Under the pieces are notes generated by a model. The model was not told the origin of the DNA and did not search any database. It worked only from the letters and a program-made list of their open reading frames with translations. Positions 1-6,206 of a stretch of DNA of 22,168 bases are shown here, in pieces (position 1 is the first letter of the stretch; each line of letters opens with the position of its first letter). The stretch spans positions 1-22,168 of the forward strand of contig CATVTM010000035.1 of NCBI GenBank assembly GCA_958346935.1, in the 5' to 3' direction. The position numbers were made by a program, and so were the translations under genes. The stretch comes from an uncultured Collinsella sp. GTDB taxonomy: Bacteria; Actinomycetota; Coriobacteriia; Coriobacteriales; Coriobacteriaceae.

Positions 1-354
1 CTGCTCCGCGGCATCAAGCGCGAGGACATCGAGCGCGGCCAGGTTCTCTGCAAGCCCGGTTCGGTTACCCCGCACACCAAGTTCACCGGCGAGATCTACG
101 TTCTGACCAAGGAGGAGGGCGGCCGTCACACCCCGTTCTTCGATGGTTATCGTCCTCAGTTCTACTTCCGTACCACCGACGTTACCGGTACGGTCAAGCT
201 GCCCGAGGGCACCGAGATGGCTATGCCTGGTGACCACATCACCATCGAGGGCGACCTCATTCACCCGATCGCCATGGAGGAGGGCCTGCGCTTCGCTATC
301 CGCGAGGGTGGCCACACCGTCGGTTCGGGCATCGTCTCCACGATCATTGAGTAA
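1..354 (+). CDS. tuf: Elongation factor Tu, C-terminal part (5' end outside window)
   Basis: The window opens in frame with 117 residues matching the end of EF-Tu domain II and all of domain III. Recognisable pieces are LLRGIKREDIERGQVL, the HTKFTGEIYVLTKEEGGRHTP segment (read as two shorter blocks), GYRPQFYFRTTDVTG and the terminal FAIREGGHTVGSG. EF-Tu carries aminoacyl-tRNA to the ribosome as a GTP complex; the GTPase domain lies upstream of this window. The stop is TAA at 352-354, and a strong intrinsic terminator follows 27 bases later, so tuf ends its transcription unit here. Identity is very secure because EF-Tu is among the most conserved bacterial proteins. Confidence 0.98.
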   Translation: MLRGIKREDIERGQVLCKPGSVTPHTKFTGEIYVLTKEEGGRHTPFFDGYRPQFYFRTTDVTGTVKLPEGTEMAMPGDHITIEGDLIHPIAMEEGLRFAIREGGHTVGSGIVSTIIE

Positions 355-381
355 ATTAGCTCTTTGATATAGCTGACTTAG

Positions 382-417
382 AGAACCCGGCACTTATAGG
401 GTGCCGGGTTCTTTTAT
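382..417 (+). terminator. Rho-independent terminator of tuf
   Basis: A perfect 12-bp stem, AGAACCCGGCAC (382-393) with GTGCCGGGTTCT (401-412), closes a 7-base loop and runs into TTTTA. It lies directly after the tuf stop codon. Confidence 0.93.
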
Positions 418-556
418 ACGCGGGGCTTGTTCCCTGCCGATTGCGCTTCGCTCGCTCTTAAGCCGAGCGTGAGGGATCGATTAGATCTCGCTGGCTTCAT
501 TGATGTGTTCCAAATATGAATGGATCCAGCGAGAACCAATTGATTCGAGGTTTTCA
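418..556. other. tuf-rpmG intergenic region with a possible two-part hairpin
   Basis: I see no gene here. An inverted repeat TCTCGCTGG (486-494) / CCAGCGAGA (526-534) encloses a second one, TTCAT (496-500) / ATGAA (516-520). It sits upstream of the likely rpmG promoter, so it would not be in the rpmG transcript. It may be the remains of a repeat element or a protein-binding site; its function is unknown. Confidence 0.4.
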
Positions 557-586
557 TTGACAGCACTTACGTAGAGCTGATAAAGT
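557..586 (+). promoter_or_regulatory. Candidate sigma-70-type promoter for rpmG-tRNA-Trp-secE-nusG
   Basis: A perfect -35 box TTGACA (557-562) is followed after 18 bp by TAAAGT (581-586), or after 16 bp by GATAAA (579-584). This gives a leader of about 40 nt before the rpmG start at 632. It is the only strong promoter match I found between the tuf terminator and nusG. Confidence 0.6.
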
Positions 587-631
587 ACCAACTCGTGCCC
601 GTACGGGGCGGAAATGAAAGGTTCAGGATAA

Positions 632-781
632 ATGCGTACTCTAGTTACTCTTGCGTGCACTGAGTGCAAGCGCCGCAACTATACGACCACCAAGAACAAG
701 TCGAACATGCCTGATCGTATGGAGATCAAGAAGTATTGCCCCTGGTGCCGTCACCACACGCTGCACAAAGAGACTCGCTAG
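632..781 (+). CDS. rpmG: 50S ribosomal protein L33
   Basis: This 49-residue protein reads MRTLVTLACTECKRRNYTTT and ends KYCPWCRHHTLHKETR, the usual size and composition of L33 of the large ribosomal subunit. Two CxxC pairs (C9/C12 and C36/C39) mark the zinc-binding (C+) form of L33, rather than the cysteine-free paralogue that zinc-starved bacteria use. The start ATG at 632 gives the full family length. A purine-rich stretch, GAAAGG, lies upstream but is not an ideal ribosome binding site. The gene lies 13 bp before tRNA-Trp and is probably transcribed with it and with secE-nusG, an order common in Gram-positive bacteria. Confidence 0.95.
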   Translation: MRTLVTLACTECKRRNYTTTKNKSNMPDRMEIKKYCPWCRHHTLHKETR

Positions 782-794
782 TCTCTAGTCACAT

Positions 795-870
795 ACGCCA
801 GTAGTTCAATTGGTAGAGCGTCGGTCTCCAAAACCGAGTGTTGAGGGTTCGAGTCCTTCCTGGCGTGCCA
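795..870 (+). tRNA. tRNA-Trp (anticodon CCA)
   Basis: The acceptor stem ACGCCAG (795-801) pairs with CTGGCGT (860-866), followed by discriminator G and an encoded CCA end (868-870). The anticodon arm TCGGT-CTCCAAA-ACCGA (821-837) places anticodon CCA at 828-830, reading UGG. The T-arm motif GGTTCGAGTCC is present. The position between rpmG and secE is a conserved arrangement. Confidence 0.97.
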
Positions 871-880
871 GTCATTATTC

Positions 881-910
881 CGTAAGCTCCCAATTGGGGG
901 CTTACGGTTT
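881..910 (+). terminator. Hairpin between tRNA-Trp and secE (leaky terminator or processing signal)
   Basis: CGTAAGCTCCC (881-891) pairs with GGGGGCTTACG-type sequence (896-906) around the loop AATT. The T tract is weak (GTTTACT). Only 36 bp remain before secE and I see no second promoter there, so the hairpin more likely marks tRNA 3' processing or partial attenuation than a full stop. Confidence 0.55.
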
Positions 911-946
911 ACTCATGTATAAGCGCATTGCGCGGAGGTAACCCAA

Positions 947-1285
947 ATGGCCAACAAGAAGAACAAGAAGAAGGCTCAGCAGCCGGCACCTGCCAACAAC
1001 GCTGCCGCCAACTCCAAGGTTGAGGCCAAGAAGGCCGTTGCCAAGAAGAACGAGAAGGCTGCGAAGTCCAAGAAGAACGAGAAGCCCGGTTTCTTCGCCC
1101 GCACCAAGAAGTATTTCGCTTCGGTGAAGTCCGAGATGAAGCGTGTCACGTGGCCCGATAAGAAGGAGCTTGTGAACTACTCGGTCGTCGTTTGCGCTTC
1201 TCTGATCGTCGTCGGCGTCGTCATCGCTCTGCTCGATGCTGGCTTTGGCGAGGCTCTTGCTCTGTTCTCTGGATTGAGGGGCTAA
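947..1285 (+). CDS. secE: Preprotein translocase subunit SecE
   Basis: This 112-residue protein is the small essential subunit of the SecYEG protein-export channel. Residues 1-47 form a lysine/alanine-rich tail (MANKKNKKKAQQPAP...). Residues 48-78 carry the conserved amphipathic helix, with FFARTKKYFASVKSEMKRVTWP. A single membrane helix follows at about 79-100 (VVVCASLIVVGVVIALL). One transmembrane helix is normal for Gram-positive SecE; the long basic N-terminal tail is typical of actinobacteria. The start ATG at 947 is preceded by GGAGGT at good spacing. nusG begins 3 bp after the stop, so the two are cotranscribed. Confidence 0.95.
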   Translation: MANKKNKKKAQQPAPANNAAANSKVEAKKAVAKKNEKAAKSKKNEKPGFFARTKKYFASVKSEMKRVTWPDKKELVNYSVVVCASLIVVGVVIALLDAGFGEALALFSGLRG

Positions 1286-1288
1286 ACC

Positions 1289-1825
1289 ATGTCTAAGCGT
1301 TGGTACGTCGTTCACACTTACTCTGGATACGAGAACCGTGTTAAGTCCGATCTCGAGCATCGCATCGAGACCATGGGCATGCAGGACCGTATCTTTGATA
1401 TCGAGATTCCTATGGAGCGCGTCACCGAGATCAAAGAGGGTGGCAAGCGCGAGACCAAGGATTCCAAGATCTTCCCGGGTTATGTCCTGGTTCGCATGGA
1501 GATGGATGACGATGCGTGGACGTGTGTTCGCAACACGCCCGGTGTCACCGGTTTCCTGGGCGGCAATGGCAAGCCCGCTCCGCTTTCCCGCGACGAGTAC
1601 AATAAGATGACTCGTCGTCCCGGTAAGGGCGATTCGCCCAAGCGCACCTCGGTTGATATTGAGGTCGGCACGTCCGTCCGCGTCACTGATGGCCCGCTTA
1701 CCGACTTTGATGGCAAGGTCTCCGAGGTTAACACCGAGGCAGGCAAGCTGAAGGTCACCCTGATGATCTTTGGCCGTGAGACGCCGGTCGAGCTCGACTT
1801 TAACCAGGTCGCTGTCGTCGCTTAA
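1289..1825 (+). CDS. nusG: Transcription termination/antitermination protein NusG
   Basis: The product has 178 residues, the usual NusG length. The NGN domain that contacts RNA polymerase spans about 1-110: it starts MSKRWYVVHTYSGYENRVK and contains KIFPGYVLVRMEMDD and VRNTPGVTGFLG. The C-terminal KOW domain, which binds Rho or ribosomal protein S10, spans about 122-178 (GTSVRVTDGPLTDFDGKVSE). The protein tunes elongation and couples transcription to translation. The gene follows secE by 3 bp in the standard order. Confidence 0.97.
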   Translation: MSKRWYVVHTYSGYENRVKSDLEHRIETMGMQDRIFDIEIPMERVTEIKEGGKRETKDSKIFPGYVLVRMEMDDDAWTCVRNTPGVTGFLGGNGKPAPLSRDEYNKMTRRPGKGDSPKRTSVDIEVGTSVRVTDGPLTDFDGKVSEVNTEAGKLKVTLMIFGRETPVELDFNQVAVVA

Positions 1826-1945
1826 GTTTTCGTCCGTTCGCGCGAGCGTGCTTCTTCTGTGACTGCTCATCTCAGGAGTGCTTCTAACACGTGCGTGCTT
1901 ACGATATAGCAAGTACTTCACACTCGTGATTCGAAAGGAATGACC

Positions 1946-2374
1946 ATGGCTGAGAAGAAGGTTGCCAACGTCATTAAGCTCCAGATTCCTGCTGGTGCAG
2001 CTAACCCCGCTCCTCCCGTCGGCCCTGCCCTGGGCGCAGCTGGCGTGAACATCATGCAGTTCTGCCAGGCCTTTAACGCCGAGACGCAGGACAAGAAGGG
2101 CGACATCATCCCCGTTGAGATCACTGTCTTCGAGGATAAGTCATTCTCCTTCATCACCAAGACCCCGCCGGCGGCTCACCTCATCAAGAAGGAGCTGAAC
2201 CTCAAGTCTGGTTCCGCTAAGCCCCAGGCCGACAAGGTTGGTCAGCTCTCCCAGGAGCAGCTCACCAAGATCGCCGAGATCAAGATGCCGGACCTCAATG
2301 CCAATGACATCGACGCCGCCAAGAAGATCATCGCCGGTACCGCCCGTTCCATGGGCGTCACCATCGCTGAGTAG
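1946..2374 (+). CDS. rplK: 50S ribosomal protein L11
   Basis: L11 forms the GTPase-associated centre of the ribosome with 23S rRNA. The 142 residues equal the usual family length and begin MAEKKVANVIKLQIPAG, with PAPPVGPALGAAGVNIMQFC and the C-terminal RNA-binding domain ending GTARSMGVTIAE. An in-frame ATG at 1940 would add MT. I prefer 1946 because AAAGGA (1934-1939) directly abuts the first ATG but lies 6 bases before the second. About 120 bp separate it from nusG, with no obvious terminator, so it may have its own leader. Confidence 0.96.
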   Translation: MAEKKVANVIKLQIPAGAANPAPPVGPALGAAGVNIMQFCQAFNAETQDKKGDIIPVEITVFEDKSFSFITKTPPAAHLIKKELNLKSGSAKPQADKVGQLSQEQLTKIAEIKMPDLNANDIDAAKKIIAGTARSMGVTIAE

Positions 2375-2392
2375 CGATTTCTTTTGGTAACG

Positions 2393-2441
2393 ACGGGTGC
2401 TCCAACCGGGGCGCCCGTTAAATGTGTGCAATAGGGCACAC
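2393..2441 (+). promoter_or_regulatory. Two consecutive hairpins between rplK and rplA
   Basis: ACGGGTGCTCC (2393-2403) pairs over 11 positions, with two G-T wobbles, with GGGGCGCCCGT (2408-2418) around the loop AACC. GTGTGC (2424-2429) pairs with GCACAC (2436-2441). There is no T tract, so a terminator is unlikely. RNA stability, partial attenuation or a ribosomal-protein feedback site are possible. Confidence 0.5.
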
Positions 2442-2491
2442 GATACGATGTGGGAGGGCTCGCGCCCGTTTAACCACAGGAGGTAATGCAC

Positions 2492-3199
2492 ATGGCTAAG
2501 CATGGTAAGAGCTATAACGCCGCTGCCGAGAAGATCGACCGCGCCACGCTCTACACCCCCCTTCAGGCTGCCAAGCTCATCAAGGAGCTCGACACCGCCA
2601 AGTTCGACGAGACCGTCGAGGCCCACTTCCGTCTGGGCGTCGATACTCGTAAGGCCGACCAGAACATCCGCGGCTCCATCTCCCTGCCCCACGGCACCGG
2701 CAAGACCATTCGTGTTGCCGTCTTCGCCGAGGGCGAGAAGGCCCGCGAGGCCGAGGCTGCCGGCGCCGACATCATCGGTTCCGACGAGCTCGTCGCCCAG
2801 ATCCAGAAGGGCGAGATCAACTTCGACGCCGCTATCGCTACGCCGAACATGATGGCCAAGGTTGGCCGCATCGGTAAGATCCTTGGTCCCCGTGGCCTCA
2901 TGCCGAACCCTAAGCTCGGTACCGTGACCATGGACGTCGCCAAGATGGTCTCCGAGCTCAAGGCCGGCCGCGTTGAGTATCGCGCCGACCGCTACGGCAT
3001 CTGCCACGTGCCCCTGGGCAAGAAGTCCTTCTCCGAGCAGCAGCTCGTCGAGAACTACGCTGCCCTGTACACCGAGATCCTGCGCGTCAAGCCCTCTTCT
3101 GCTAAGGGCAAGTACGTTAAGTCCATCTCCGTGTCTTCCACCATGGGCCCTGGCATCAAGGTTGATCCCGCTATCCAGCGCGACTTCCTGGCTGAGTAA
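2492..3199 (+). CDS. rplA: 50S ribosomal protein L1
   Basis: L1 forms the mobile stalk near the ribosomal E site and, in studied bacteria, represses its own operon by binding its mRNA. The 235 residues match the family length. Diagnostic segments are MAKHGKSYNAAAEKID, FDETVEAHFRLGVDTRKADQ, the L1 signature region GRIGKILGPRGLMPNPKLGT and VSSTMGPGIKVD near the end. A start at 2486 would add MH, but AGGAGGT (2478-2484) fits 2492 better (7-base spacing). A terminator follows the stop, so rplJ and rplL are not downstream as they are in many bacteria. Confidence 0.97.
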   Translation: MAKHGKSYNAAAEKIDRATLYTPLQAAKLIKELDTAKFDETVEAHFRLGVDTRKADQNIRGSISLPHGTGKTIRVAVFAEGEKAREAEAAGADIIGSDELVAQIQKGEINFDAAIATPNMMAKVGRIGKILGPRGLMPNPKLGTVTMDVAKMVSELKAGRVEYRADRYGICHVPLGKKSFSEQQLVENYAALYTEILRVKPSSAKGKYVKSISVSSTMGPGIKVDPAIQRDFLAE

Positions 3200-3235
3200 C
3201 TTTTAGTCACTGCCTGAGCAAAGCAAGCATTGCTA

Positions 3236-3277
3236 AAGAAACCCGGTTCTGTCTCGTGCAGGACCGGGTTTCTTGCT
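3236..3277 (+). terminator. Rho-independent terminator of rplA
   Basis: A perfect 12-bp stem, AAGAAACCCGGT (3236-3247) with ACCGGGTTTCTT (3263-3274), closes a 15-base loop. It lies 37 bp after the rplA stop and ends the ribosomal block. Confidence 0.9.
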
Positions 3278-3286
3278 ATCTCGGGT

Positions 3287-3329
3287 CAAAACCACCACAA
3301 AGGGGACAGGCACCTTTGTGGTGGTTTTG
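3287..3329 (-). repeat. Dispersed hairpin repeat, copy A
   Basis: A perfect 17-bp inverted repeat (3287-3303 / 3313-3329), containing CCACCACAAAGG and its complement, closes the 9-base loop GGACAGGCA. Read on the minus strand the loop is TGCCTGTCC, the core shared by the family. Over 40 nt it is identical to copy B (6166-6205), in the opposite orientation. Runs of A and T on the two sides could make it a bidirectional terminator. Confidence 0.85.
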
Positions 3330-3363
3330 GCACTTTGGCGTCAATGTTATGGCATCGCAGCGA

Positions 3364-3464
3364 GCCGGTTCCAAGTGCCCCAGGTCGCCCCGAAAGAGGA
3401 GCGACGCGTACGTTTGGTACGCGAGCGACGGTTTGAGGGGCGAGATGGGGTGCTTGGGGCCGGC
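3364..3464. repeat. Long imperfect hairpin, about 28-bp stem with an inner stem
   Basis: 3364-3391 (GCCGGTTCCAAG, then TGCCCCAGGTCGCCCC) pairs with 3437-3464 with only two mismatches when G-T pairs are allowed. Inside the loop, CGCGTAC (3404-3410) pairs perfectly with GTACGCG (3417-3423)-type sequence. It lies between the rplA terminator and the 3' end of the minus-strand phosphoesterase gene. No coding sense is apparent. Confidence 0.7.
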
Positions 3465-3487
3465 GTAGCGTCAAGCCTTAAAGGTGG

Positions 3488-4198
3488 TTACCAGGGCGTT
3501 CTGGCTGTTGATGACTCGATAGCCTCGTGGCGCTTGAGTTCGCGACGCATGGTTTGCGAATTGAGCCAGGCTGCCTGCCAGCCACGGATGGGGTAGCGCG
3601 TTTCGTCCAGCTCAAACTGCGTATAGCCGCAGGCGTTGATGATCGTTGCCCCGCATGCGTGCTGACGCTCACGTTGAAAGTCGCGACCATAGCATTGGTG
3701 CACATGCCCGTGCACCATGTAGTCGGGATTCCAGGACTCGAGCGCTGTGTTAAAGCATTCGAATCCTCGATGCGGCAGATCGTCCAGATCGCCCACGCCG
3801 GCGGCGGGCGCATGGGTGAGCAATATGTCGCAGCCGCCGACCATCTTCACTTTGCGGGACAGCTTTCGCACGCGCTTGGCCATCTCGCGCTCGGTGTACA
3901 TGTTGGCGCCATCTCGGTAGCGCATGGAGCCGCCAAGCCCCGCAATGCGGACGCCGCGATACACGTAAACGGTGTCTTCGACACAGATACAGCCGCCCGG
4001 TGCATGACGTGCGTAGCGGTCATCGTGATTGCCGCGTACGTAGATGAGCGGTTTGTTGATGACCGTGACCAAAAACTCAAGATAGTCCGGGTCCAGATCG
4101 CCGGCGGACAAAATCAGGTCGACACCCTCAAAGCGTTCTTTGCGAAAGCACTCCCAAAGGCTTCGTTCTTCGGTATCGGCTATGGCAAGGATTTTCAT
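3488..4198 (-). CDS. Calcineurin-like metallophosphoesterase
   Basis: The 236-residue protein has the ordered motifs of a binuclear-metal phosphoesterase: IADTEE (7-12), GDLD (about 33-36), GNHDD (about 56-60), THAP and HGHVHQ. These bind two metal ions and the phosphate of a substrate that cannot be identified from sequence. The first motif is usually D-x-H; here it reads D-T-E, so one metal ligand appears changed. No signal peptide is visible, so it is probably cytoplasmic. Its start overlaps the stop of the upstream BMP-fusion gene by ATGA (4195-4198), which points to translational coupling and a shared task. Its closest relatives are likely small uncharacterised phosphoesterases; the family is secure, the substrate unknown. 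Confidence 0.85.
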   Translation of the reverse strand: MKILAIADTEERSLWECFRKERFEGVDLILSAGDLDPDYLEFLVTVINKPLIYVRGNHDDRYARHAPGGCICVEDTVYVYRGVRIAGLGGSMRYRDGANMYTEREMAKRVRKLSRKVKMVGGCDILLTHAPAAGVGDLDDLPHRGFECFNTALESWNPDYMVHGHVHQCYGRDFQRERQHACGATIINACGYTQFELDETRYPIRGWQAAWLNSQTMRRELKRHEAIESSTARTPW

Positions 4199-6111
4199 AG
4201 GGCGCGGACCTTCGGCTCATCGTCGGGCTGCGGAATGGTGCCCACCACGTTGTCTGCCAGCCAGTCCATCTCGACGATTTGCGTGCTCGGCAGCGGGGGA
4301 AAGCCTTCGATCTGCACCACGCCGTCTTGGCTATGGAGCTCGCCGCCAAAGGGGTTGATGGAGCCCTCGACGATGCCATTGCGCAGTAGCTGAACGAGCT
4401 TGCGTGTCTGATAGGGCAGGCCCGGAGCGTAGCGAATGTCGATAACGCCCGAGCTCATGCCGTACCAGTAGTTGACGGCGCGAACCTGGCTGTCGTCACT
4501 GGTCTCATCCCAGGTGCCATGCAGTAGGCTTCGCACGATAAGCTCGTAGTAACGGCCCCAGTTCCATACCGGCATGGCAATGCCGGCAACCTTGCCATCG
4601 ACCAAGCGGTGGAGTCCGTAGGCCGTGGGGTCTTCGAGCGGCTTTGATATGTCGGCGCCGGACATGACGCTTACACCTTCGCGGCGCATGGCGTCGGCAA
4701 GGCCTCCGGCGGGCACATCGCCCCAGGTCAGGATAATTTGCGCGCGGGGGTCGAGCAGCGAGGCGCCAATCGCAAAGGCGTCGATCTCGCTGAGTGCGCC
4801 CGAGGCGAAGACCGATGCGTGGTAACCGATGCGGTGGTTGTCCGCCATGCTGGCCGCAAGGGCGCCCAGCAGAAATTTTGCCTCGTACATCTTTCCAAAA
4901 TACGAGCGCACGCTTTGGTGGGGAAGGCCGATAGAGCAGTTGAGGAACCGAACCTGGGGATACTCAACGGCAGCCCTGAGCGTGTATTCCATCAGGCGGT
5001 GCGAGGTCGAGAAGATGACGCTGTCTCCATGTTTGACAGCCGTTTCTACGGCGGCGTAGAACACGTCCGGATCGTGGCAGTCCTCGAACGCCTCGGTGCG
5101 CACGATACCGCCAAAGTGCTCATCGAGATACTGACGCCCTTGGTCGTGCAGGCTGTCCCAGCTCGACGTCGCACAGGGAAACTCATGGATAAAGGCGATG
5201 CGCAGGGGATTGGCCACCGAATAGACGGTCTTGCCCATAAAGAAGTTGAGCACGCCGGAGGTGGACTTGGCGGGCGTCTCCTCCTCGTCGACGCTCGGCA
5301 CTTCGACAAGATCGACCTTGTCTTCGTCATTTTTGCCGGCAATGACCAGCTCGCGCCAAATCTTGCACAGGCGGTTTACGACGATATCCGTCGGCGTATC
5401 CAGCAGGCGGTCCTGGTTGTACACATTGAGGTAGACGAGCATGGCGTCGGCGGGCGTAATGTCCAGGTGGTCGCCGCCTGCGCGAAGGTAGGCGCGCTTA
5501 AAGAGCAGGAAGGTGTGGCGCAGGTAGTCGACCTTTTTCTGCGGCCATTTTTCGATAAGGTCCTGACCGAGCATCTTGGCGAGCGTCTCGTAGCTTCCTT
5601 CGCGTGAGAACTCGATCTCGTATAGGGGGCAGACGCGCCAAAACGCGCAGAACTCACCGTACAGGCGGCTTTCGACGGAATCCCATGTGCCGGGGTAGAG
5701 ACGGGTGACCTTGGCCGAAACCGTCGGGGCGTCCAGGAATTTGAGGACACTGACGCGCTTGTTGCCCTCTTGGACGTAAAACCGATGCATGAACTCGGTG
5801 ACGATGACGGGATCGCGATAGCCCTCGGTCACCTGGATGTCGTAGAGGTTGGACCACTTGCGGGCGAACTCCGTGCTAAACGGCAGCAAGGGCATAAAGT
5901 TGCATGAAAAGGCCGACTGACGGCCCTTGGTAACCGTACCGACGACCATTTCGAGTGGAATGTCTCTCAGGCCGACATTCTCTCGCTGGCCTAAGGGGAG
6001 CTGGGCAACCAAGCTATCGAGGTCCGTGAGATACGGATGCTCGCTTTGACTAATGGCGCGTCGACGTCCTTGCTCGCCGCGCTTGCGTGCTTGACGATAG
6101 GCCTCTTCCAT
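4195..6111 (-). CDS. ParB-like domain fused to BMP/PnrA-type ligand-binding domain, cytosolic
   Basis: This 638-residue protein has two parts. Residues about 45-140 resemble a ParB/sulfiredoxin-like fold: a region with PVIVTEFMHRFYVQEGNKRV, where EGNKR (115-119) matches the G-x-x-R core, then a helical region to about 265 and an acidic linker. Residues about 303-600 resemble the basic membrane protein family of nucleoside-binding lipoproteins (LRIAFIHEFP, DQGRQYLDEHFGG, FSTSHRLMEYTLRAA, SYFGKMYEAKFLLGALAASM, IGASLLDPRAQIILTWGD). It lacks a signal peptide and lipobox, and no permease or ATPase is adjacent, so it may be an intracellular nucleoside sensor rather than a transport protein. AGGGAGC precedes the ATG at 6111. 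Domain calls rest on recall; the BMP half is the firmer one. Confidence 0.75.
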   Translation of the reverse strand: MEEAYRQARKRGEQGRRRAISQSEHPYLTDLDSLVAQLPLGQRENVGLRDIPLEMVVGTVTKGRQSAFSCNFMPLLPFSTEFARKWSNLYDIQVTEGYRDPVIVTEFMHRFYVQEGNKRVSVLKFLDAPTVSAKVTRLYPGTWDSVESRLYGEFCAFWRVCPLYEIEFSREGSYETLAKMLGQDLIEKWPQKKVDYLRHTFLLFKRAYLRAGGDHLDITPADAMLVYLNVYNQDRLLDTPTDIVVNRLCKIWRELVIAGKNDEDKVDLVEVPSVDEEETPAKSTSGVLNFFMGKTVYSVANPLRIAFIHEFPCATSSWDSLHDQGRQYLDEHFGGIVRTEAFEDCHDPDVFYAAVETAVKHGDSVIFSTSHRLMEYTLRAAVEYPQVRFLNCSIGLPHQSVRSYFGKMYEAKFLLGALAASMADNHRIGYHASVFASGALSEIDAFAIGASLLDPRAQIILTWGDVPAGGLADAMRREGVSVMSGADISKPLEDPTAYGLHRLVDGKVAGIAMPVWNWGRYYELIVRSLLHGTWDETSDDSQVRAVNYWYGMSSGVIDIRYAPGLPYQTRKLVQLLRNGIVEGSINPFGGELHSQDGVVQIEGFPPLPSTQIVEMDWLADNVVGTIPQPDDEPKVRAL

Positions 6112-6138
6112 AGTTTTGCTCCCTTAGTCGTTTAAACA

Positions 6139-6167
6139 ACTATATGAACCATGGTATCACGAATGAA
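6139..6167 (-). promoter_or_regulatory. Weak promoter candidate for the BMP-fusion/phosphoesterase operon
   Basis: On the minus strand TTCATT (6167-6162) is followed after 17 bp by TATAGT (6144-6139), 27 bp before the start codon. The -10 is good and the -35 poor. The -35 touches hairpin copy B, so insertion of the repeat may have shaped this promoter. Confidence 0.35.
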
Positions 6168-6206
6168 AACCACCACAAAGGTGCCTGTCCCCTTTGTGGT
6201 GGTTTA
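6166..6206 (+). repeat. Dispersed hairpin repeat, copy B
   Basis: A perfect 15-bp stem (6167-6181 / 6191-6205) encloses the loop TGCCTGTCC. It is identical over 40 nt to copy A, in inverted orientation. On the minus strand the element starts inside the mscS stop codon (TAA at 6206-6204) and ends in a T run, so it can serve as the mscS terminator. Confidence 0.87.

Noticed and set aside
2141..3007. 288-codon minus-strand frame over rplK-rplA
   Set aside because: It is antisense to two certain ribosomal protein genes and is explained by their strong codon bias.
3527..4393. 288-codon plus-strand frame over the phosphoesterase gene
   Set aside because: The minus strand carries ordered catalytic motifs; the plus frame carries none.
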